18,995 nucleotides of DNA from CAZWKX01 sp964633975 (GTDB taxonomy: Bacteria; Actinomycetota; Acidimicrobiia; Spongiisociales; UBA11373): the NCBI GenBank assembly GCA_964633975.1, contig CAZWKX010000040.1:1-18995 (forward strand), in the 5' to 3' direction. A program made the translations under genes and the position numbers. Shown one piece after another: positions 13,173-18,995 of the stretch. How positions within the stretch are numbered: position 1 is the stretch's first letter; each line of letters starts with the position of its first letter. The notes under the pieces are model-generated. The model was not told the DNA's origin. It saw nothing but the letters and a program-made list of their open reading frames with translations, and made no database searches.

Positions 13173-13388
13173 ATGAGCAGCGGCGTACGACCGGGAGTAT
13201 GTATCGGCGACCTCTTTGCCGGAGACGGCCCGTACCTCCAGGCGGCGGAGGCATTCCTTTCCTCGAACTGCACCCGCTGTGACGCGCCCATCGATCGCGA
13301 CGCCAGGCTGTTCGAGGATGCCTACTACTGCCCGCCGTGCTGGGCCCGGGTCAGCGGGCGGCCTCTGATCAATCCATCCACAGCCTGA
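13173..13388 (+). CDS. Small zinc-ribbon protein of unknown function
   Basis: A 71-aa protein with ATG at 13173. Cys33, Cys36, Cys53 and Cys56 (NCTRC ... YYCPPC) form a CxxC-x16-CxxC zinc-ribbon pattern with a short DRDARLFEDA beta turn between the knuckles. The N-terminal 30 residues (IGDLFAGDGPYLQAAEAFL) look helical. I do not recognise a family beyond the zinc ribbon. It starts 20 bases after the selenoprotein stop and its last 20 bases overlap the 3' end of the convergent amidohydrolase gene. Possible roles include nucleic-acid or protein binding, or a redox partner of the selenoprotein; the last is only contextual. Confidence 0.65.
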   Translation: MSSGVRPGVCIGDLFAGDGPYLQAAEAFLSSNCTRCDAPIDRDARLFEDAYYCPPCWARVSGRPLINPSTA

Positions 13389-14934
13389 CACTGGCGGGCA
13401 CCTTCAGCCTCTCCCCGGCAACGTAGGCCGCGATGACCTCGAGGTCGGACAGCGCCCCGGCTTCCGTCTGCAGTGGGTCGCCCCCCAAGATGGTGAAAGT
13501 GGCCGGGAGTCCTGGCTCGAGCCGGGCCTCCTCGCCAATGGCTGCGGCGGCTCCCGTGGTGAAGAGGGCAAGGGCCTCGGCGGCCGAAAGGGCCTGACTG
13601 GGAACGACCCCATGGCGGTGGCGCGCTGCTGCCATGCCCCAAAGCGGGTGGGGAGGCTCGACGGGGCAGTCGGATCCCCCGGCGAGGGGGGTGCCGGCAT
13701 CGGCCAGCGAGCGGAAAGCGTACGTACGGGAGAGTCGGTCACTTCCGAGCCGGCCTTCGAGCCAATCCTGCTCGGAGGCGAGGAACGCCGGCTGAATGCA
13801 GGCGGTCACTCCCAGGCGCCCGAACCGCTCGATGTCGGATTCCGTGAGCACGGAGGCGTGCTCGACGCGGAGATGGGCCGGGTCGACGCCTTGGTCGATG
13901 GCGCGCTCCATGGCGTCGAGGACTCGTGTGGCGGCCGCGTCGCCGATGGCGTGGACGGCCACCTTGCCTCCGAGGCTGGAGGTGGCCCGGATCATGCGGT
14001 CGGCCCAGGCGGGGTCGAGGCGGTGGGTGCCGGTCGTGGGCCGGTCAGCGTACGGCTCGTGGAGGGCTGCGGTGTGCCCGCCGAGGCTGCCGTCCGAGAA
14101 CGCTTTCAGACCAAGGAACGAGGCGCCGTTGGACGTAGCGATGCGGTCCGCCGCGGCGGCGAGGGCGTCGGGAGTGGCTGCTACAACCAGGACGCGCAGG
14201 GTCAGCGGGATATCGGGAGCGGCGGCGAGCAGGAGGTCGAGTTCGCCGGTGCCGCCACCCCACAGGCCTTCGTCGACGGAGACGATGGCTCCGAGGCCGG
14301 TGAGGCCGGCGGCGGCGAGGCCGGCGACCGCGGTGGCGACGTCGGCAGGCTCGATGGCGGGCGCGAGGGGTTGCAGAGCCCGCGTGACCAGGCCGACCGC
14401 GGTCTCGCGGAGCACTCCGGTGGGTCCGTGCTGGTCGCGGTCGAAGGAGCCACCCGTCGGGTCCGGGGTGTCGGGACCGATGGAGGCGATGTCCAGTGAG
14501 CGAGTGCTCGCCACCGCTACGTGACCGCAGTACCGCAGCAGCAGAGCGGGATGGTCGGGGACGGCGGCGTCGAGGAAACACCGGTCGGGCAGCCGGGCTT
14601 CCCGGAGACTCGTGTCGTCGAGGCGGAGGCCGGTGACCAGGGTGCCCGCCGGCTGCCGGGCGGCGGCGTTCTGCAGGATGTGGGCGATTTCTGCGAAGCT
14701 CCCGGCGTTCTTCAAGGAGGGGCGCTGCAGTGATGTGGCGTAGCCGACCGGGTGGAAGTGCGCGTCTCGCAGACCGGGGATGATGACCCCTGAGAAGGCC
14801 TCTTCCCGTATCCAGGCCCGGCGCAGCGAGGCGGCGTGGCCGACCGCGACGATACGTTTTCGGTCGACTAGAACGGCATCGCCTCTTATGCCCCCCGGGT
14901 CGACCACGGCATCGGCGGTGAACAGCGTCGGCAT
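13369..14934 (-). CDS. YtcJ-like amidohydrolase (Amidohydro_3 family)
   Basis: A 521-aa metal-dependent hydrolase. I start it at ATG 14934 (MPTLFTADAVVDP), where the conserved beta-sandwich domain begins; the frame is open to 15093, but those 53 residues are Arg/Ser-rich and lie over the 3' end of the phosphatase gene. Motifs in order: IIPGLRDAHFHPVG with the HxH pair His59/His61, FLGLKAFSDGSLGGHTAAL, KVAVHAIGDAA, RVEHASVL and GGSDCPVEPPHPL with the catalytic Asp. This order is that of YtcJ/Amidohydro_3 proteins, whose substrates are mostly unknown N-acyl or amide compounds. No signal peptide. Thirty-one bases separate it from the upstream phosphatase gene, but it has its own TACGCT box eight bases before the ATG. 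Confidence 0.9.
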   Translation of the reverse strand: MPTLFTADAVVDPGGIRGDAVLVDRKRIVAVGHAASLRRAWIREEAFSGVIIPGLRDAHFHPVGYATSLQRPSLKNAGSFAEIAHILQNAAARQPAGTLVTGLRLDDTSLREARLPDRCFLDAAVPDHPALLLRYCGHVAVASTRSLDIASIGPDTPDPTGGSFDRDQHGPTGVLRETAVGLVTRALQPLAPAIEPADVATAVAGLAAAGLTGLGAIVSVDEGLWGGGTGELDLLLAAAPDIPLTLRVLVVAATPDALAAAADRIATSNGASFLGLKAFSDGSLGGHTAALHEPYADRPTTGTHRLDPAWADRMIRATSSLGGKVAVHAIGDAAATRVLDAMERAIDQGVDPAHLRVEHASVLTESDIERFGRLGVTACIQPAFLASEQDWLEGRLGSDRLSRTYAFRSLADAGTPLAGGSDCPVEPPHPLWGMAAARHRHGVVPSQALSAAEALALFTTGAAAAIGEEARLEPGLPATFTILGGDPLQTEAGALSDLEVIAAYVAGERLKVPASVRLWMD

Positions 14935-14942
14935 CCTCGTGC

Positions 14943-14948
14943 AGCGTA
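14943..14948 (-). promoter_or_regulatory. Candidate leaderless -10 box (TACGCT) for the amidohydrolase gene
   Basis: TACGCT on the minus strand ends eight bases before ATG 14934. A GAGG directly abuts the ATG, which is too close to serve as a normal ribosome binding site. Confidence 0.35.
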
Positions 14949-14965
14949 GGTCGCGGAGACGGCGT

Positions 14966-15751
14966 CTAGCGTTCGAAGTGAGGCGGGCGCGTGCCCGCCA
15001 CGATCCGCATGAGCCGATCGTGGATGAGCCCGTTGGTGGCGATGATGTCCTCTGCTCGCGGTGGATCACCGTACGAGTCGGTGACCTTGCCACCGGCTTC
15101 GGTCACAAGCAGGATGCCGGCGGCGATGTCCCATGGGGCGAGGCCGAACTCCCAATGCCCGTCGAGCCGGCCGCAGGCCACCCAGGCGAGGTCGATGGCG
15201 GCGGCTCCCAGGCGACGGACGTCCTGGACCTCCGAGAGGACCTCGGCCACCAAGTCCGTGTAGGAGCCGGCCTTCGCCTGCCGATCGTATGCGAATCCGG
15301 TGCCGACCAGGGCACGGCCGATGTCGGCTGTAGTGGACACGGTTATCGATCGGCCGTCGAGGCGGGCTCCGCCGCCACGCAGCGCGGTGAACTCCTCGTT
15401 GCGGAAGACGTCCACGACTGCGCCGACTGTCGGGGAATCACCGATCTGGAGGGCGACCGAGACGGCGCACTGGGGGATTCCGTGCACGTAGTTGACCGTC
15501 CCGTCGAGCGGATCGACGAGCCAGCAGCGGCCCGAGCCGGGTTTGTGGACAGAGCCTTCTTCGGCGACGATTCCGTCGTTGGGCCGTTCTTTCCGTATGA
15601 GTTCGACGATGGCCGCTTCGGCTTCCCGGTCTGCCTCGGTGACCGGATTGGCCGCCCCTTTGAACTCGGCGTTCTGGATGCGGCGATAACGGCGCTGCAC
15701 GATGGTGGCGCCGGCCCGTGCTGCTTCGCGGGCTACGGCGAGGTCATCCAT
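14966..15751 (-). CDS. Inositol monophosphatase family protein (SuhB-like)
   Basis: A 261-aa Mg2+-dependent phosphatase of the IMPase/FBPase/CysQ superfamily, cytoplasmic. Metal and catalytic residues are visible: GIVAEEG with Glu64/Glu65, LVDPLDGTVNYVHG with Asp80 and Asp83 (the family DPIDGTxN motif) and FGLAPWDIAAGILLVTEAGG, the second signature with its catalytic Asp. AANPVTEADREAE matches the first conserved helix. Candidate substrates are myo-inositol-1-phosphate, histidinol phosphate or related sugar phosphates; the sequence alone does not decide. The ATG lies nine bases after a TACAGT box and no ribosome binding site is seen. It is divergent from the lnt-like gene and upstream of the amidohydrolase. 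Confidence 0.92.
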   Translation of the reverse strand: MDDLAVAREAARAGATIVQRRYRRIQNAEFKGAANPVTEADREAEAAIVELIRKERPNDGIVAEEGSVHKPGSGRCWLVDPLDGTVNYVHGIPQCAVSVALQIGDSPTVGAVVDVFRNEEFTALRGGGARLDGRSITVSTTADIGRALVGTGFAYDRQAKAGSYTDLVAEVLSEVQDVRRLGAAAIDLAWVACGRLDGHWEFGLAPWDIAAGILLVTEAGGKVTDSYGDPPRAEDIIATNGLIHDRLMRIVAGTRPPHFER

Positions 15752-15760
15752 ATGGTTCGC

Positions 15761-15782
15761 ACTGTAGGGCTGCGACTACCCT
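15761..15782. promoter_or_regulatory. Back-to-back leaderless promoter boxes between phosphatase and lnt-like genes
   Basis: On the minus strand TACAGT (15761-15766) ends nine bases before the phosphatase ATG; on the plus strand TACCCT (15777-15782) ends nine bases before the lnt-like ATG. Neither gene has a ribosome binding site. The whole intergenic region is only 40 bases, so the two promoters must overlap. Confidence 0.45.
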
Positions 15783-15791
15783 CCGCGGCGC

Positions 15792-17291
15792 ATGCAATCG
15801 GTTCTTGCCGTGATCGTCTCGGCGGCGCTCATGTGGGCGTCGTTTCCGCCGCTGAATGCCGGCTTCCTCATCTTTGTGGCTCCGGCTCCCTTCCTCTGGG
15901 CGTTGAGGAGGGTGCGCTCGAAGCGTGAAGCGGCTGGGCTCGGCTTCCTGTTCGGCTTCGCGTTCTTCGGGGGCATGCTCTGGTGGATCTACGTAATCGG
16001 GGCTGTTGCCTGGGTTCCGCTCACCTGTGCTCTGGGCGTCTATGCAGCCCTCTACGCCCTCGTGCTCTACCTGGCTCGTCACTGGCCGCCGTGGCGCTGG
16101 TGGGTGGTGGCCGTTGGCGGCTGGGGCGCTTGGGAGTTCATGAGGGCCCGGTTCCCGCTCGGCGGGTTCCCCTGGGGATCGGTCGGGTATCCGGTGGGCA
16201 CCATCCCGGGGATCAGGGGTGCGGCGCAGTGGATCGGCCCCACCGGGTTGGGGGTGATCGTGATGGCGTTCGCCGCTGCGATCGTCCTGATGACCGAGGA
16301 GGAGCGCGACCGGAGACCTCTCGAGCTGGCGACTGGCCTGATCGCGCTGCTGCTGATGGCCGGTTTCATCTTCGGGCCCCGTGCCACGGGAGCCGAGGTG
16401 GATGTCGTCATTGTGCAGGGCAACTCGCCCTGCCCCGCCGTTCATTGTGAGGGGGAGAAGGAGCAGATCTACAACTCTCACTACGCCCTCACCAGGCAGA
16501 TCCCGGCGGACGGGGTCGATCTCGTCGTCTGGGGGGAGGACTCCTTCGGAGGCGCCTTCAATCCGACTTTCAACCCGGAGGTGGCGGCGCAGATGGGCTC
16601 GGAGGCGAAGCGTCTCGCGGCCTACCTGTTGGCCGGCGGCACCCGCTCGGCCGGCCCGGAGAACTTCGACAACCTCAACATTCTCTTCTCGCCGGAGGGG
16701 GCGATCGCCGGCGAGTACCTGAAGCAGCACCCCGTGCCGTATGGGGAGTACGTGCCGTTCCGGGATCAGCTCGGCTTCATCAAGGAGCTCCAGCAGGTGC
16801 CCCGGGACATGCGACGCGGCGAGGGCCCGGTGGTGTTCGATCTCGATGTCGACGGCAAAGAAGTGAGACTGGGCACGGTGATCTCGTTTGAGGGCGCGTT
16901 CATTCGCCACATGCGCGCCGAGGTGCGTGAGGGGGCCAACCTCCTGGTGGTGGCCACGAACGAGGGCTCATACGGCAGGGGCCCGGCATCCGATCAGTTG
17001 ATCTCCATGGTTCGGCTCAATGCGGTGTCGCTGGGAGTCGATGTGGTGCACGCCGCGGTCACGGGCCGCTCCACTTTCATCTCGGCGGGTGGCAGCATCG
17101 CCCCGCCCACCGAGCTGTTCACCGCCGATGTGATAAGGGGGACGGTGCGGGTTCGGGAAGGCCGCCGAACCTTCTACGCCGTTACCGGGGACTGGTTGCA
17201 GCTGCTGGCCGTGCTGGCCGCGATCGTTGTCCTCGTCACCGGATTCTGGTCGCCGCGAGGGTTCAAGATCCGGCTCGGGGCACGCCGATGA
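15792..17291 (+). CDS. lnt: Apolipoprotein N-acyltransferase-like protein (Lnt) with Ser at the nucleophile position
   Basis: A 499-aa membrane protein: N-terminal hydrophobic helices to about residue 196 (ALMWASFPPLNAGFLIF, FFGGMLWWIYVIGAVAWVPL), a carbon-nitrogen hydrolase domain at about 200-455 and a last helix at 468-486. The overall plan and WEFMRARFPLGGFPWGSVGY at 114-133 are those of Lnt, which adds the third acyl chain to lipoproteins. Catalytic Glu is Glu249 (VVWGED) and Lys is Lys311 (YLKQHPVPYGEYVPF). The nucleophile motif, normally ICYE, reads ISFE, with Ser365 in place of Cys. So either a serine variant or an enzyme that has lost acyl transfer. ATG 15792 appears leaderless. The window also encodes a lipoprotein, a potential substrate. 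Confidence 0.88.
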   Translation: MQSVLAVIVSAALMWASFPPLNAGFLIFVAPAPFLWALRRVRSKREAAGLGFLFGFAFFGGMLWWIYVIGAVAWVPLTCALGVYAALYALVLYLARHWPPWRWWVVAVGGWGAWEFMRARFPLGGFPWGSVGYPVGTIPGIRGAAQWIGPTGLGVIVMAFAAAIVLMTEEERDRRPLELATGLIALLLMAGFIFGPRATGAEVDVVIVQGNSPCPAVHCEGEKEQIYNSHYALTRQIPADGVDLVVWGEDSFGGAFNPTFNPEVAAQMGSEAKRLAAYLLAGGTRSAGPENFDNLNILFSPEGAIAGEYLKQHPVPYGEYVPFRDQLGFIKELQQVPRDMRRGEGPVVFDLDVDGKEVRLGTVISFEGAFIRHMRAEVREGANLLVVATNEGSYGRGPASDQLISMVRLNAVSLGVDVVHAAVTGRSTFISAGGSIAPPTELFTADVIRGTVRVREGRRTFYAVTGDWLQLLAVLAAIVVLVTGFWSPRGFKIRLGARR

Positions 17292-17510
17292 GATCTGTCG
17301 GGATCCCGGCCGGGAGACGTTCTTCTCCTGGTCGTCGTCTCTTGGCTCGACCTCGAGGAAGCCCGCATCGAGGGCCGACCGGTTGCCGATTCCAGGCAGC
17401 GCCGTAACGCGGCTAGAAAGTGGACGACCCCGATAGGGCCCTTTGCCCTCTGAGTGTGGCAGCGGCAGCCCCTTAGGATGGGTCGGAAAACCGAAAGTAT
17501 GGAGGAACGC
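17292..17510. other. Intergenic region between lnt-like gene and acs
   Basis: No gene is seen in these 219 bases. They contain a short AGGGC/GCCCT inverted repeat (17435-17449) without a T-tract, a TAGGAT -10 candidate (17474-17479) about 31 bases before the acs start, and a TCGG-AAAA-CCGA mini-hairpin (17483-17494) in the presumed acs leader. Confidence 0.5.
17435..17449 (+). terminator. Weak hairpin downstream of lnt-like gene
   Basis: A 5-bp AGGGC/GCCCT stem with loop CCTTT, 144 bases after the lnt-like stop. It lacks a T-tract and is far from the stop, so the terminator role is doubtful. Confidence 0.2.
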
Positions 17511-18995
17511 GTGAGTGACCAGCATCAAGAGGCGATCTCGGCCCTTCTCCGTGAGGAGCGGACCTTCCCGCCCCCGGAGGATTTCGCCGCAGCCGCGAAC
17601 GCAGGACCCGAGATCTACGAAGAGGCAGAGGACTGGCTGGGTTTCTGGAAGAAGGAGGCCCTGGAGCGGGTCACCTGGTACAAGCAGCCGACGGTCACAC
17701 TCGACGATTCCCAGGCTCCGTTCTTCAAGTGGTTTGCAGACGGTGAGCTGAACATCTCCTACAACTGCCTCGATCGTCATCTCGAGAGCGGCGGCGAAAA
17801 GGTCGCCTACTACTGGGAGGGCGAGCCGGGCGATTCCCGGGTCATCACCTTCCGCGAGCTGTACGAAGAGGTGTGCAAGTTCGCCAACGGCTTGGAGAAG
17901 CTTGGTGTCAAGAAGGGCGACCGGGTGGCCATCTACCTGGGCATGATCCCGGAGCTGCCGGTGGCCATGCTGGCCTGTGCTCGTATCGGCGCACCTCATT
18001 CGGTCGTGTTCGGCGGCTTCTCCGCCGATGCTCTGGCGCAGCGCATCCAGGATGCCGAGGTCAAGGTTCTGGTGACGGCCGACGGCGCCTATCGCAGGGG
18101 TTCGGTGTTCCCCCTCAAAGAGAACTCGGATGCCGCGGTCGCCGATTGCCCCACCATCGAGCATGTTGTGGTGGTCAAGAGGTGCAACAACGAGGTCCAG
18201 TGGAAAGACGGCATGGACCACTGGTACCACGAGGTCATCGCCGACGAGAAGCCGGAGCGTGAGCCCGAGGTGCTCAATGCCGAGGACACGCTGTACATTC
18301 TCTATACCTCCGGCACGACTGCGAAGCCGAAGGGCATCGTTCACACGACGGGCGGATACCTGGCCAACGGCTGCTCGACGCACCATTACGTGTTCGACAT
18401 CAAGGACGACGACGTGTACTGGTGCGCCGCCGACATCGGCTGGGTCACCGGCCACACGTACATCGTCTACGCGCCTCTGGCCAACCACACCACCGGCGTC
18501 ATCTACGAGGGCACGCCGGACTATCCGGAGAAGGATCGACTGTGGGACATCGTCGAGAAGTACAAGGTGACGAAGTTCTACACCGCGCCCACGGCGATCC
18601 GGGCCTTCATGAAGTGGGGTGAGCAGTTCCCCGCCTCGCACGACCTCTCGTCGTTGAAGCTGCTGGGGACGGTGGGAGAGCCGATCAACCCGGAAGCGTG
18701 GATCTGGTACCACACCAACATCGGTGCCGAGCGCTGTCCCATCGTCGACACTTGGTGGCAGACCGAGACAGGGTCGATCATGATCACGCCGCTGCCTGGA
18801 GCGGTTGCCACCAAACCGGGCTCGGCGACCTTCCCGTTCCCCGGCGTCTCCGCAGACGTCTTCGACGATGACGGCAACTCCGTGCCGCTGGGCGGCGGCG
18901 GATACTTGGTCATCAAGCGTCCGTGGCCGGGGATGCTCAGGACTATCTATGGGGACCCGGATCGCTACGTGGAAACCTATTGGTCGCAGTACGAG
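17511..18995 (+). CDS. acs: Acetyl-CoA synthetase (acetate-CoA ligase), 3' part outside window
   Basis: The frame is open from GTG 17511 to the last base, 495 codons of an enzyme normally about 640-660 aa long, so the C-terminal AMP-binding subdomain is missing. GTG 17511 is chosen because GGAGGA lies four bases upstream; ATG 17499 in frame lacks a ribosome binding site. It activates acetate via acetyl-AMP to acetyl-CoA in the cytoplasm. Motifs: N-terminal WYKQPTVTLDDSQAPFFKWF, NCLDRHL, VFGGFSADAL, the P-loop-like YTSGTTAKPKGIVHTTGGY (with Ala where Gly is common), and DTWWQTETGSIMITPLPG, which are specific for Acs rather than generic acyl-CoA ligases. No frameshift is seen. Confidence 0.95.
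   Translation, partial: MSDQHQEAISALLREERTFPPPEDFAAAANAGPEIYEEAEDWLGFWKKEALERVTWYKQPTVTLDDSQAPFFKWFADGELNISYNCLDRHLESGGEKVAYYWEGEPGDSRVITFRELYEEVCKFANGLEKLGVKKGDRVAIYLGMIPELPVAMLACARIGAPHSVVFGGFSADALAQRIQDAEVKVLVTADGAYRRGSVFPLKENSDAAVADCPTIEHVVVVKRCNNEVQWKDGMDHWYHEVIADEKPEREPEVLNAEDTLYILYTSGTTAKPKGIVHTTGGYLANGCSTHHYVFDIKDDDVYWCAADIGWVTGHTYIVYAPLANHTTGVIYEGTPDYPEKDRLWDIVEKYKVTKFYTAPTAIRAFMKWGEQFPASHDLSSLKLLGTVGEPINPEAWIWYHTNIGAERCPIVDTWWQTETGSIMITPLPGAVATKPGSATFPFPGVSADVFDDDGNSVPLGGGGYLVIKRPWPGMLRTIYGDPDRYVETYWSQYE

Noticed and set aside
14935..15093. N-terminal extension of the amidohydrolase
   Set aside because: Low-complexity Arg/Ser residues overlapping the phosphatase gene; the conserved domain and a -10 box support the start at 14934.
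16968..18713. Long minus-strand open frame of 581 codons
   Set aside because: Antisense to the lnt-like gene and to acs, whose motifs are unmistakable; no motif in the antisense product.

Overview
The window is GC-rich and densely coding. It looks like a chromosomal segment of an actinomycete-type bacterium. Supporting signs are GTG starts, several apparently leaderless genes behind TANNNT boxes, a PPOX-class protein of the F420-binding type, a Thr/Ser-linker lipoprotein and an Lnt homologue. A deep-branching actinobacterial class such as Acidimicrobiia is plausible, but that placement is inference. No tRNA, rRNA, insertion sequence, phage gene or CRISPR array was seen, and no gene-free stretch exceeds 300 bases.

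Region 1 (1-3.55 kb, minus strand): three tandem paralogous secreted proteins. Each has a signal peptide, a pre-peptidase-C-like beta domain and RTX-type Gly/Asp nonapeptide repeats; the first is cut by the window edge. Each copy has the same promoter module, a 15-bp inverted repeat exactly 7 bp from a TANCCT box. The third copy holds a perfect 44-bp palindrome and a perfect 81-bp tandem duplication inside its coding sequence.

Region 2 (3.65-8.7 kb): a DUF2927-like lipoprotein converges on a DUF2461 gene. A compact CbiM-PDGLE-CbiQ-CbiO cobalt/nickel ECF transporter operon follows on the minus strand. A perfect 14+3+14 palindrome covers the probable cbiM promoter and ribosome binding site, and cbiQ seems to start at CTG. 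Upstream lie a PPOX-class F420-type flavoprotein and a divergent Pat-like GNAT acetyltransferase.

Region 3 (8.8-12.9 kb): two convergent two-domain fusion genes. One joins a GT-D-like glycosyltransferase domain to a DegT-type aminotransferase-fold domain that has lost its PLP lysine. The other joins an ATP-grasp ligase to an extended SDR (epimerase/dehydratase). Together they suggest an unusual glycan or nucleotide-sugar pathway.

Region 4 (12.9-13.4 kb): a small SelW/Rdx-type selenoprotein with an in-frame TGA in a CxxU motif and a bacterial SECIS-like hairpin directly downstream. Standard gene callers would truncate or miss it. A 71-aa zinc-ribbon protein follows.

Region 5 (13.4-19 kb): a YtcJ-like amidohydrolase and an inositol-monophosphatase-family gene on the minus strand, divergent from an Lnt-like apolipoprotein N-acyltransferase whose nucleophile Cys position is Ser, then the 5' part of acetyl-CoA synthetase. 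The selenoprotein and the two fusion genes are the strongest candidates for undescribed biology here.
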